Counted from the stretch's first letter, positions 1-12,198 are shown. The stretch is 64,000 bases of DNA from Mycoplasmopsis gallinacea (GCF_012220205.1 NZ_CP047225.1:310001-374000); one strand, 5' to 3'. Notes: generated by a model from the sequence alone, not told the origin. Program-made: numbers and translations.

Positions 1-182
1 CTAGTTACGTTAACAGCAAGCGGAACAACAATAGCTGTTACCACACCCACACCTAAAACTGCAAGGGCAGCAATGGTGCCCTTGTTTCTTCTTTTTTGAG
101 ATGTGCTAATTTGTTTTTTTGAGTCGTGGTTAGAATTTTTTTCAGCTAATCTTTCAAAAAAAGATTTTTGTCTTTTTGCCAT
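1..182 (-). CDS. Membrane protein, 5' end only
   Basis: This is the N-terminal part (about 60 residues) of a minus-strand gene whose remainder lies before the window. It starts at the ATG complementary to 180-182, preceded by a good Shine-Dalgarno, GATAAGGAG. About 35 basic, polar residues (starting MAKRQKSFFERLAEKN) are followed by a hydrophobic segment rich in Ala, Val and Gly, which looks like one membrane-spanning anchor with an N-in orientation. There is no lipobox Cys in the visible part, so it is probably a signal-anchored membrane or surface protein. I do not recognise the family from this fragment. Confidence 0.7.
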   Translation of the reverse strand, partial: MAKRQKSFFERLAEKNSNHDSKKQISTSQKRRNKGTIAALAVLGVGVVTAIVVPLAVNVT

Positions 183-287
183 ATTACTCCTTATCTTTTA
201 ATATTTATAAATATTAAATAGTTAATTTAAATTATACTAAAAATGTAATTTTTTGTATTTGTGTAATATTAAAATATAATTTAAGCT

Positions 288-830
288 ATGAAAGAAAATA
301 ATGGAATTAAAGCTTTATTAAAATTTGACCAAATTGCAAGAAGCTTGCATTTTACTTACTCACTTTTAGGTCATACCAAAAGTGATTTAAAGTCTAAAAA
401 CATCAACTTAAATAAGCTTGATGTTGCTATTGTATTTAATGATTTTATTAAGCTTAAAATGCACTACAAGGGCCAAATTTTGCTTGATCAAGAAAGTAGT
501 GTAACTTCTCCATTTTATTACTTTTACTACCTAAATGTAAGGATTTACCTAAATTTATTAATTCCTTCAAATGAGTTAATTTTTGAAAGTAAAAAAATAG
601 AGTCTTTAAAAAACTCTTTTAACAAAAAATTTAACAAAATGAATATTTCAAATTTATATGATGCAATTTATAGTGATGAGCCAGATGTTTGAATTTTTAT
701 TTATTTGGACAACGAAACTTCGAAGTTAGAAATGGCTAAGTTTTCAAATATTAACCCAAGTTATTATAGTATTTTTGAATATAGCCCAGGAATTAACTTT
801 CCTTACTTTAAAAAACTTGAAAAGTTATAA
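288..830 (+). CDS. Hypothetical protein, 180 aa
   Basis: I do not recognise this protein. One in-frame UGA (690-692) is read as Trp and the frame closes with TAA at 828-830. It is Lys-, Asn- and aromatic-rich, has no signal peptide or clear membrane segment, and is predicted to be cytoplasmic. A TATAAT box at 275-280 lies only 7 nt before the ATG and there is no Shine-Dalgarno, so the mRNA is probably leaderless. The last codons (AAAGTTATAA) are partly repeated beside the second 5S gene near 1146-1154, suggesting the 3' end of this gene was at the edge of the 5S duplication. It is convergent with the 5S genes. Confidence 0.7.
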
Positions 831-833
831 AAA

Positions 834-940
834 AAGCAGCTCCCTATTTTCACCTTTCGGCTATCGTCGGCACTAAGAGGCTTAACTACTGAGTTCGGAA
901 TGGTATCAGGTGATCCCTCTTGCTATCGCTACTAGTGAAA
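834..940 (-). rRNA. rrf: 5S ribosomal RNA, copy 1
   Basis: The minus strand carries a full 5S rRNA: the 5' part AGTAGCGATAGCAAGAGG, the central CCGAACTCAG loop region and a 3' GGGAGCTGCT that pairs with the 5' AGTAGC to close helix I. A TATAAT box (complement of about 944-949) stands just upstream and a T-run follows the 3' end. The gene is unlinked from the 16S-23S operon near 52-56 kb. It is identical over the mature region to copy 2, which lies 325 bp away in the same orientation. Ends are estimated to within a few bases. Confidence 0.93.
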
Positions 941-1027
941 TTATTATAACACCATTTTTCTAAAACTCAAAATATTTTTTCAAAAAATTTTTCTATTTAT
1001 TCACATTAAAAATTTGCTGTTTCTTTT

Positions 1028-1096
1028 TAAGCATTATTATTTAACACAAAGGACACAAAAAATCATGCTTTTAAACTTTGTGCATGATTTTTTAAT
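1028..1096. mobile_element. Relic of an IS30-type right end between the 5S genes
   Basis: About 34 bp here (AGCATTATTATTT followed by ACACAA and GGACACAAAAAA) match the right end of the 1828-bp IS30-family element of this window at all but two positions. As in that element, a perfect hairpin follows directly (12-bp arms at 1057-1068 and 1082-1093), but its stem sequence differs. No transposase remains. I read it as the stub of a diverged, mostly deleted relative. Confidence 0.55.
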
Positions 1097-1158
1097 TTTA
1101 AAATTTCTGGAAACTCAAAAAGCAATAGCAAGCAAATACAACCAAAAGTTATAAAAAA

Positions 1159-1265
1159 AAGCAGCTCCCTATTTTCACCTTTCGGCTATCGTCGGCACTA
1201 AGAGGCTTAACTACTGAGTTCGGAATGGTATCAGGTGATCCCTCTTGCTATCGCTACTAGTGAAA
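1159..1265 (-). rRNA. rrf: 5S ribosomal RNA, copy 2
   Basis: Second 5S gene, identical to copy 1 across the mature region and in the same orientation. The upstream promoter segment ATGGTGTTATAATAATTT is also the same, and is shared with the second promoter of the 16S-23S operon. The similarity extends a short way into both flanks (AAAAGTTATAA on the 3' side, ACCATTTTT on the promoter side), which fits a tandem duplication of about 325 bp. Confidence 0.93.
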
Positions 1266-1318
1266 TTATTATAACACCATTTTTAAAAAACAAAAATATT
1301 TTTCTTTATAATTTTATT

Positions 1319-2005
1319 ATGTTTAAAAATAAAGTACAAGAATTGTGTTTGCAAAATAATTGAGATTTTACTCTTTTCGAAAAATATGTAAGCTTAATTG
1401 AAGAGAAAAATAAGGTAATGAATCTTACTGGTTTTTCTGGTGATAGATTATGGCAAGAAGGGATTTATGAATCTTTAGTTTTTATGAATGCTATAACCAA
1501 GCACTCTTGTAATGGAGTTATTTTAGATATTGGAGCTGGTGCAGGGTTTCCGTCTATTCCTTATGTTTTAACCAAACCTAATAATAAAATAGTGATTTAT
1601 GAACCGCTTAAAAAAAGGGTGGATTTTTTAAATTTAGTAATTCAGGAGCTAAATTTAGATAACTGAGTAAGTATACAAATTAAAAGGGTTGAAGAAGAAG
1701 AGCAAAAAAATATTTTTGACATCGTAACTGCAAGAGCAGTTAGTGATGTGCGTTCATTACTTATGGCTGCTTTTCATACAGTTAAACTGGATGGTAAAAT
1801 GAGCTTAATTAAAGGTAAAAATTTAGCTAAAGAAGTTGAACAAGCACAAGATATTTTAAAAATGCTTAAATACGAAATAAATATTTTTGATCTTAAAATA
1901 GATGGTGTGGATAAAGAAAATAAAGTTATTGAGATAACTAAAAAAAGATCTACACCAAAGCAATTCCCTTTTAAATGAAAAGATATAGTAAAAAACAAAA
2001 AATAA
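1319..2005 (+). CDS. rsmG: 16S rRNA m7G methyltransferase RsmG (GidB)
   Basis: A 228-aa SAM-dependent methyltransferase; the family methylates N7 of the guanine at position 527 of 16S rRNA (E. coli numbering). The glycine-rich SAM motif [13 protein letters not shown] lies near residues 67-79, and the upstream MNLTGFS and downstream FDIVTARAV segments are typical of RsmG. Two or more UGA codons are read as Trp. The ATG at 1319 lies 6 nt after a TATAAT box (1307-1312) without a Shine-Dalgarno, so translation is probably leaderless. The RluD-type gene follows 12 nt downstream, making an RNA-modification pair. Confidence 0.92.
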
Positions 2006-2017
2006 TAAAGGATAAAA

Positions 2018-2944
2018 ATGATTGAACTTGAAGTTAAATATAAAGAAAGAATTGATAAATACATTGCAAATAACACCGATTTATCAAGAAGTGATATTAA
2101 ACAGTTAATTGAGCAAAGAGCAGTTTATATCAATGAAACAAATGTAATTAAACCTAAATATATTGTTAGAGAAGGTCAAATTATTAAAATTGTGAAATTG
2201 CTTGATAAAGAAATAAAAATTGAACCCCAAGAAATGGAGCTTAACATTGTTTATCAAGATGAACATTTAATTGTTCTTAATAAACCTTCTGGTTTAATTG
2301 TGCACCCAGCTCCAGGTCATTATGAAAAGACATTAGTAAATGGTCTTTTATACCATTTTAAAAACAATTTATCTAATGAAAATGGACTTTTACGTCCTGG
2401 AATTGTGCATAGAATTGATAAAGATACTAGTGGCCTTTTACTTGTTGCGAAAACAAATGAAGCACACAAAAAACTTGCTGAAAAATTTGTCACTCACGAT
2501 ATTAAAAGAAGCTATGTTGCAATTGTAGATGGCGTGTTAACGGATAAAAAACTTAAGTTAAACTTACCAATTGGTAGAGACGTAAAAGATCGTCAAAAAA
2601 TGACAATTACACATCAAAATTCAAAAGAAGCAATCACTCATGTGGAACTTCTAAAAACCTTTTACATTGATAAAATGCCTAAATCCTTAGTTAAATGTGA
2701 ATTAGAAACTGGTAGAACTCACCAAATTAGAGTTCATATGGCTTATGTAAAAAACCCAGTTTATGGAGATGAAGTATATGGAAAAAAAGTTGATGATTTC
2801 GGTCAAAGACTTCATGCATATAAATTAGATTTTATGCATCCATTCACAGGCGAACAAATGACTTTTTATGCAATGCCACCAGCAGAATTTAATGTTTCAG
2901 GATTCGATTTTTCTGAACTTGTAAAAGTAAAGAACTCTATATAA
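2018..2944 (+). CDS. RluD-family 23S rRNA pseudouridine synthase
   Basis: A 308-aa protein with an N-terminal S4-like RNA-binding domain (about residues 12-70) followed by the RluA/RluD catalytic domain. The catalytic motif HRIDKDTSGLLLVAK, with the essential Asp, is near residues 131-145. ETGRTHQIRVH is the conserved C-terminal substrate loop. Members isomerise uridines in 23S rRNA, and the exact target cannot be told from sequence. A Shine-Dalgarno AAAGGA precedes the ATG, and the gene follows rsmG by 12 nt, so the two are probably cotranscribed. Length is normal for the family. Confidence 0.9.
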   Translation: MIELEVKYKERIDKYIANNTDLSRSDIKQLIEQRAVYINETNVIKPKYIVREGQIIKIVKLLDKEIKIEPQEMELNIVYQDEHLIVLNKPSGLIVHPAPGHYEKTLVNGLLYHFKNNLSNENGLLRPGIVHRIDKDTSGLLLVAKTNEAHKKLAEKFVTHDIKRSYVAIVDGVLTDKKLKLNLPIGRDVKDRQKMTITHQNSKEAITHVELLKTFYIDKMPKSLVKCELETGRTHQIRVHMAYVKNPVYGDEVYGKKVDDFGQRLHAYKLDFMHPFTGEQMTFYAMPPAEFNVSGFDFSELVKVKNSI

Positions 2945-2975
2945 TATAGATATCCTAAATTAAAAGGAGAAAAGA

Positions 2976-3860
2976 ATGATTAATTCTAAAGATTTAATAA
3001 GTAAATTTCAAAAAGTATCTCATCTTTGAGATGCTAAAACCAAAAAAGTCTTTCGTTACTTTATTTTTGGATTTATTTTTGTTTTATTTGCATGATTTGC
3101 ATTACAACTTTCTTTAACAATCTTAATATTTGTAGAGCAAGATGTATTATTTCAACAATTAAAAACATCTAATACTAATTTCTCAGATTCAGAGATAAGA
3201 ACAATTGTTAATTCACAGAAAGCACATACATTAATTAAAGCAATTTTAAACTTAGCTTTATGCTCTTATTTTGTGTTTAGAACAATTACTTGTTATAAAG
3301 AAAAGAGTTTTGCTAATTTATCTACTTTTGTTGTTCTTTTTGTGTTTATTTCATCAATTTACTCAATATCAACCTTCTTTTACACATTATTAAAAGGTGG
3401 GTATGATGGTGTTGGAACATCAAGTGTTAATAGAACTATTTTAGCTATTTACATCTTAGAACTTATTCTTTCAATTGGATCAGTTTATTTAGCTTTAAAT
3501 ATCATGAGAATTATTAATGTTTTTAGATACGTTAGATTCCAAGAAGCTGCACAAGAACTTACAAAAATCTTTAATGCAAGCGCCGGAAACACAATTTTTG
3601 ATAATTCAAACGCAACATCTAATCCATTTACAGGATTTAAAAATGAAAATACAGCAACCAACAATTTTAATGCTGAACAAACAAACGAAGAACAAAACAA
3701 AAAAGACGAAATTATTAAGAAATTATTTGATTTACCTAATGATAAACTTTACGAAATTGCTGAAAAAATGCATATCTTTGGATACAAAGACATGGATAAA
3801 GAAACATTAGTAAATACAATTTACAATTATTCAAAACAAAGTCAAAAAGAAGAAAAATAA
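2976..3860 (+). CDS. Multispanning membrane protein with C-terminal Rho_N/SAP-like domain
   Basis: A 294-aa protein starting at an ATG with Shine-Dalgarno AAAAGGAG. About four hydrophobic segments lie between residues 25 and 190. A polar Asn/Thr linker follows (about 200-240). The last 50 residues (FDLPNDKLYEIAEKMHIF and GYKDMDKETLV) resemble the helix-loop-helix fold of Rho_N or SAP domains, which bind nucleic acids in other proteins. This would place a possible nucleic-acid-binding tail at the cytoplasmic membrane face. That is inference from pattern only. It sits 31 nt after the pseudouridine synthase, probably in the same operon, and ends at a terminator. No named function is known to me. 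Confidence 0.75.
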
Positions 3861-3887
3861 TAGAGTGTTAAGCTCTATTATTTTTTA
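3857..3887 (+). terminator. Rho-independent terminator
   Basis: AATAGAG and CTCTATT arms around a short loop, followed by a T-run, overlap the stop codon of the preceding membrane protein gene. Confidence 0.8.
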
Positions 3888-3933
3888 TGCGTTTAAATCC
3901 TTCACTAATCATTTCCAAGTTAATCTCTCATAA

Positions 3934-3968
3934 AAACGAATATACCTATAATTAAGGTGTATTTGTTT
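3934..3968. repeat. Imperfect inverted repeat
   Basis: AAACGAATATACCT and AGGTGTATTTGTTT form a 14-bp stem with two non-Watson-Crick positions and a 7-nt loop. It lies in the convergent gap between the membrane protein gene and pepA, and could be a secondary terminator. Confidence 0.5.
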
Positions 3969-4015
3969 TTGAATACTTTAAATTACATACATAGGTTGCT
4001 AAATATTTATAAAAA

Positions 4016-4047
4016 ATACCATATTCTAAAACTAGAACATGGTATTT
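4016..4047 (-). terminator. Terminator of pepA
   Basis: ATACCATGTTCTAG and AGAATATGGTAT form a stem followed on the minus strand by a T-run, 14 nt past the pepA stop. Confidence 0.8.
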
Positions 4048-4060
4048 TGCAAATAATAAA

Positions 4061-5437
<1,377 letters not shown>

Positions 5438-5516
5438 TTTCTAAATATCCTTTCAATTTTTAGTTTTATAAATTTATTTTACTATTTTTGTTAAATAATG
5501 CTTATTTTTTTATAAA

Positions 5517-5541
5517 AAAAGAAGCAAGTAACGCTTCTTAA
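5517..5541 (-). terminator. Terminator of lysS
   Basis: On the minus strand AAGAAGC and GCTTCTT arms are followed by seven T, directly downstream of the lysS stop. Confidence 0.85.
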
Positions 5542-5548
5542 AATTAAC

Positions 5549-7015
<1,467 letters not shown>

Positions 7016-7283
7016 TTTAGTACCTCTATTTAATTCTAAAATTTTCTTTTTATCATATAAAATGTAAATTCTTTTTTAATTATATTTGATTTCTTTAATA
7101 ATATTCAAAATTCAAAAAAGAAATTATTTTATAAAAATTGGAAAAGTGACGCGCAAGTTAAGTGTCAAAAAAATAACAATGCTTTTTTAATGTTTAAATT
7201 ATAAAAAAATTAGAGCTAAAAATGAATAAATACTGACAAAGGTAAAATCAAAATTGCAAGCCCTTGTGGCTTGTTTTCTTATA

Positions 7284-7521
7284 AATTTTGAAGTTCTTTT
7301 GCTTCTTTTCTCCGAAAGAAAAGAAGGCCTGTGCGGCAGCGCAATCTTTGAATCTGTAACAAAAGATAGACATAGAACAATACAGCGATAAACTGACATT
7401 ACACATCAAATGGGCTTCAACCACAAAAATCTAGTTTAGCGCTTAAATACCAAGCTTTCTTTTATTGCTATTAATTTGAATTTTGAAGTTCTTTTGCTTC
7501 TTTTCTCCGAAAGAAAAGAAG
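7284..7521. repeat. 43-bp direct repeats inside the IS noncoding tail
   Basis: The same 43 bp occur at 7284-7326 and 7479-7521; both contain TTCTCCGAAAGAAAAGAAG, itself able to form a small hairpin. The similarity continues imperfectly (AAGGCC, then CGCAAT, then TTGTAACAAAAGA), so the unit is about 195 bp repeated twice. The same structure is in all three IS copies. I see no convincing gene in 7132-7680. Confidence 0.8.
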
Positions 7522-7680
7522 AGAAGGCCGCGTGCCAACGCAATTAATGTATTTGTAACAAAAGACTGTCATTACAAGACTATTCTTATTTAAACTGATA
7601 TTTACACAAAAAATAGTTTTTCTTCACATAAATTTGGTTTAGGTCATCATTCTTGAACTTAGCATTTATTGATATTAATT

Positions 7681-8859
7681 TTAATTTTCTATTGCTAATA
7701 TTCTTTTGTATTCATCGATTTGTTCTTTGATTCAAAACACGTATTCTTGTGTGAGTGAATTGAAACTTTTACCCTTCGGAATAAATCTTCTAATGTATCT
7801 ATGAGCATTTTCAATTGAACCTTTTTGATACGAAGCATAAGGTTTACATTTAAATAACTTTTTCTTACCTACCACTTTATGAAGAAGTGTGTTTTCACTA
7901 CCGTTATCTACTGTTAAGGTTTTTATTTCGAGATTGTATTTTCTTATTAACATCCTTAATGCTTTGTTAATTGATTTTGCATCTCTTTTTGTTAAAGCAA
8001 TGTATAACTCTCTAGTTTTACGATCTAAAAGTGTGAAAAGAACAAACTTATCTTCTCTTTTACCAACTACTGTATCAGCTTCAAAATGACCTTTTTCTAA
8101 TCTTAAATTTGCTTCTTTAGGTCTATATTTTACGTCTCTAGCGTGTATCAATGACCTTTTACCTTGCTTTAATGTAGTTTTTGTATAACCACCTCTTGAT
8201 AAATATAAAAGCGGGTCAAAAGAAAGTTTTATTCTTTGTTGCTTTAGAGCTTTGTAAACTGTGCTAAATGTAGGACAAAAAGCATTTTGATTTGTTTGTT
8301 TAAACGAGTTAATCATAAACTTAACAGACATTTTACATTTAATGTTTTTAGAGTTTTTGCTTGCTTTTTTTCTTAATTCTTTAGTTACATCGTTTCAATA
8401 TTTCTTAAAGTGACTTCACTTATTTTTTTGTGATTCTGACACTATCATTAACCTTTTGGTTTTATAACTAAGCAAATGATTTGATAGTTTTCTGAACGAG
8501 AGAAATTTAGTTATAAAAATTTTAGATCCGCAAATTTTGCAAATAACTTTATTTTTTAGGCTTTTATGATAGTCATTTTTTTCAATCATTATTTCCATTT
8601 TTTGCTTAACCGTTCTAGATTGATAACCAAAATATTTCGCCGCTTTTGATACTGAATTCAACAATAGAACTTTCAAAATAATTTCCCACATTAAGAGTAT
8701 AGATATTTGTTTATCTCTAAGCAACCTTTTAGACGAAACATTTGAGTGAAGACGTTTTATCTCATCATCAGATTCTTTGATGATGAAGTGACGGAAGTTT
8801 TCAGCATTATTTTTTACACAAATAATATTTTGTTTAGATAAATCTATTAATTTTTTCAT
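7681..8859 (-). CDS. IS30-family DDE transposase, copy 1
   Basis: A 392-aa protein when UGA is read as Trp at three places. It cuts and joins the ends of the element. The N-terminal half has helix-turn-helix-like segments (SVSKAAKYFGYQSRTVKQ) and a CxxC pair (ICKICGSK). The catalytic half shows the DDE triad: GHFEADTVVG, LTVDNGSE and KGSIENAHRYIRR. The ATG complementary to 8857-8859 is preceded by AAAGGACAC at a longer than usual distance, so the start is not certain. The reading frame is intact, and the element is probably active or recently active given three identical copies. Confidence 0.93.
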
Positions 8860-8976
8860 ATAATAAAAATGTGTCCTTTCTATTTAGCATTATTATTTTA
8901 CACAATGGACACAAAAAAGTCACACGCATTAAATTTGCGTGTGACTTTTCTAATTTATAAAGAAATTATTTTATTA

Positions 8977-9009
8977 TAACTAATAATATTTATCACTAAT
9001 TATTAGTTA
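8977..9009. promoter_or_regulatory. Palindrome upstream of the helicase-nuclease gene
   Basis: TAACTAATAAT and ATTATTAGTTA form a perfect 11-bp inverted repeat with an 11-nt centre, about 110 bp before the start codon and just outside the IS duplication. No T-run follows on either strand, so an operator or mRNA structure is more likely than a terminator. Function is unproven. Confidence 0.4.
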
Positions 9010-9117
9010 GTGCAAATCTCATAATTAAGTTATATTTTTATCAAAAAACACCTAATAATGCTGTTTTTCTACGCTAAAAGGAAATTTGTTATATCATTAT
9101 TAATAACAAAGGATTTT

Positions 9118-11946
9118 ATGAATTTATCAAAAGAACAAGTCAGCATTATAGAAAAATTAAAACAAGGTTTGAACTTAAAAATTAATGCGGTAGCAGGAAG
9201 CGGGAAAACCACAACTATATTAAGAATTGCAGATAATTTCAAAGACAAAAAAATCTTGTTTTTTACTTATAACCGTAGATTAATGGAGGAAACGCAAGAA
9301 AGAGCAAATCTTCAGGGTCTTTATAATTTAGATATTTTTACAATTCACTCATTTTGTAATCAAAAATATGGTGAAAAAGCAAATACTGATGATGGACTTA
9401 TTTCGGTTATTAAAAAAGATAAACAACCATTACGTAATACTGATATAAATTATGATTTTATTGTTGTAGACGAAGCTCAAGATCTTAATTTTGTTTACTT
9501 TTTCTTTATCAAAAAAGTAATGGCAGAAAATCAAAATAAAGATTATCAAATTGTTATTCTTGGTGATGATAAGCAATGTATTTATGGATTTTTAGGTGCT
9601 GATCCTAGGTATTTAACTCTTGCTGATAGAGTTTTTCAAAATAACCACCCTTGAGACGAAGCTGAACTTAGTAAAAGTTTTAGATTAAATAAAAACTTTA
9701 CTGATTTTATTAATGTTTTCTTTTACAAAAATAAAAACATAATTGAAGGTGTGGCTAAAAACGAAAATAATGAAAAAATCAGATATTACTTTGCTAACTA
9801 TGAAAAAGAAGTCCGTCAACTTAGCAATATTATCATTAATAAAATTCTAGAATATGGAGCTGAAAACGTCTTAATCCTATCTCCTAGTGTCGAAAAGAGT
9901 TCTAAGATCCAAAATATTACCAATACAATTTCAGAGATTGTTCGTCAAGAAGGATTAGATGAAATCCATTTTCACTTAACAAAAAATGAAGATGATTTAA
10001 ACAAAGGCGATGAGTTTTTAAAAAATAAAGTTTTAGTTTCAACTTATAACCAAGCTAAAGGGATTGAAAGAGATGTAGTTTTTGTCTTTGGTTTTGATAG
10101 AAGCTACTACAAATATTATGCTAAAAATGAAAGACAAGATACACCTCAAAATATTCTTTACGTTGCTTGCACAAGGGCAAAAAAGGAAACTTGATTAGTT
10201 CATGATGTACAAAATAAGTTTTTTAAATGAATTGATTCAAATAAAGTTGTAAACAGACAAGATTTAGTAGAGTTTCAAAATACTAAAGAGCTTTTTGAAG
10301 TTATTAAATTAGAATCATATGAAGAAGAAATAGAAGAAGATACTACTAATTTTGGAGCAGTTGATCTTGTAAAGTTTTTAGATTATAAGCTTGAAAACTT
10401 TATTAAAAGTAAAATTGTTATTCAAAAATATGAAAGCTTAGCCAAAGAAATTAATACTGATTTTTTTAAGAACATTACAAGCCAAATTACAGTTTCTAGA
10501 AACAAAGTTTATACAGAAGATGTATCTTCAATTAATGGTGCTTTAGTAACTGTTAATGCGATGATTAAAAAGAACAAAGAAGAGTTTTTTGATAGACTTG
10601 CAAAAAGTATTAAAACTGTTATTTCAGCTACTAATCCAAGAGATAAGGTGAATTTCAGCAAGGAAGAAATTAAGCAAATTTACGAATGTTGCCAAAAAAT
10701 CAGTCTTAATAAAGAGTTGAATCCACAATGACTTTTATATGTAACAAACGCCTTAATGACAGTTCAATCCAAAAATGTAGCAATTTTTAGACAAATTGCA
10801 TATAGTGATTGCACATGAATGGAAAGCAGAAGTCTTGTTTACTTAGATAAATTATTTAACAGAATTTTTAATAATAATCTCGAAAATATTGAATTTGAGG
10901 TTGAAAAGAGAGCTAAAGTATTTAAAAATGGACTTGATCGATACATCATTGGATTTATTGATGCTATTGATGATCAAAATAAAATTGTTTATGAATTTAA
11001 ATTTGTCAATGATGTTCAAAATGATCACTTTAAACAACTTGCGGTTTATAAATATTTATTATTAAAAACCGATTATGAAAAGTATAAAGATTATAAATTT
11101 GTGCTTTATAACATTAAAAACAACTTTGCTTATGAATTATTAACAAGTGAAGAAGATATTGATTTAATTGTTGATTTAATGCTTGAAAATAAGATTAAAG
11201 AAAATAGAAACGATGAAATTAATGATGCTGCATTTATTGAAAAAGCAAACTCTACAGAAAACATAGACTTATTGCTTAATGACTTAAATAAAAATATCAG
11301 CTTAATCAATATGCATTTAAAAAATCTTCAAACCGAATCTTTAGTATTTTTAGGCAATGAAGAATTTGAGCGAAAAACTAATGAATCAATATCGTTGGAA
11401 GAAACGGATAAAAAACAATATGTGATTTTTGATTTTGAGACCTGATCACGGCAAACACCTGTCCAAATTGGAATTTTAGTTACTGACGGAAAACAGGTTT
11501 TAAAACATGAAAGTCACTACATTAATAGCGATGGAGGGCAAATTAATCCTAACGCTAAAAAAGCAGCAAATGTTGAATATTTAAAAGTATATTTAGCAGA
11601 TCCTTTTCCTAAAGTTTGAGAAAAAATCAAGCATTATTTTAATGGATATTATATTTGCGTAGCTCACAATGCAAGTTATGATGTAGATGTATTAAAAAAA
11701 GTTTTTGAAAGATATGAAATTATAGGTGATCCATTTTTATATGTAGATAGTCTAGCTTATGCAAAAAATCATTTAAAACTTACTTCTTATAAACAAGAAG
11801 TGTTAGCAGGGTATTTTGGGATTCAATACAATGCTCACAATGCAAATGATGATGTGGCCTGCCTTTTTCAGATTCTACAACAACTGGATTTTTTCAAAAA
11901 CACTCAAAAGCACATAATTAAACAATTTAATCAAAAAAGCAAATAG
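9118..11946 (+). CDS. SF1 helicase / PD-(D/E)XK nuclease / DEDDh exonuclease fusion
   Basis: One 942-aa protein once UGA is read as Trp (several sites between 9655 and 11445). Residues 1-370 are a compact UvrD/Rep-like helicase: Walker A AGSGKTTT with Lys30, DEAQD at 118, LGDDKQCIYGF, STYNQAKGIERD and the motif VI arginine at 353 in VACTRAKKE. After an unassigned helical stretch comes a RecB/Cas4-like nuclease: GFID near 612, YEFKF with Glu626 and Lys628, and QLAVYKY near 640. The C-terminus is a DnaQ-like exonuclease: DFET at 772, AHNASYD near 850 and HNANDD near 907. The ATG at 9118 has Shine-Dalgarno AAAGGA; an earlier ATG at 9058 has none. A role in DNA end processing or defence is inferred. 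Two IS copies bracket the locus. Confidence 0.88.
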
Positions 11947-11967
11947 ATCTAAATCTATTTGCTTTTA
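11935..11967. terminator. Bidirectional terminator
   Basis: AAAGCAAATAGAT and ATCTATTTGCTTT make a long perfect stem that includes the stop codons of both convergent genes. T-rich sequence follows on each strand. Confidence 0.85.
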
Positions 11968-12198
11968 ATTTGCATTAATTTGATCTTTTTCAAAAAGTTT
12001 AATACCTTGCAGTTGTGCTTTGTAGTAAATATTTTGGAATGAAATCACTAAAGCTAAAATAACAATTATTGGTATTAAAGCAGCTTCTAAAACCCATGAA
12101 ACAAACCCTCATATTGACACGCCGATTAATGCCAAAGAAATTAAAAGTAGTGAAAATAATAAGAATTTAAGCAATTTTTTTGTTTTTTCTATATCCAT
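11965..12198 (-). CDS. Small membrane protein, 77 aa
   Basis: Short gene, convergent with the helicase fusion and sharing its terminator. The ATG complementary to 12196-12198 has a strong Shine-Dalgarno (GGGGAG). The product has a charged N-terminus (MDIEKTKKLLKF), two adjacent hydrophobic segments (about residues 10-32 and 36-55) and a polar tail. One UGA is read as Trp. No family is recognised. It lies between two IS copies, together with the helicase-nuclease gene, but is transcribed from its own promoter, so any functional link is speculative. Confidence 0.7.

Larger units (their letters stand above)
7132..8959 (-). mobile_element. IS30-family insertion sequence, 1828 bp, copy 1
   Basis: Complete element with imperfect terminal inverted repeats of about 30 bp (left end TAAAAATTGGAAAAGTGACG, right end read inward TATAAATTAGAAAAGTCACA, 24 of 30 matching). 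A 14-bp target duplication AAGAAATTATTTTA flanks it at 7118-7131 and 8960-8973. It encodes one DDE transposase on the minus strand plus about 550 bp of noncoding DNA behind it. At the right end a hairpin (AAAAGTCACACGC with GCGTGTGACTTTT) stands upstream of the transposase and may block read-through transcription. Copies 2 and 3 are the same length, and I saw no difference in the segments compared. Confidence 0.95.

Noticed and set aside
7016-7131. T-box leader for lysS
   Set aside because: No stem I, specifier loop or T-box sequence (TGG-containing) found; only AT-rich spacer.
7199-7399. 66-codon minus-strand ORF repeated in all three IS copies (also 12386-12586 and 58417-58617)
   Set aside because: Its conservation only reflects identity of the IS copies. 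It overlaps the internal direct repeat, has no Shine-Dalgarno and no recognisable domain.
7889-8089. 66-codon plus-strand ORF inside the IS transposase (and equivalents in copies 2 and 3)
   Set aside because: Antisense shadow of the transposase catalytic domain.
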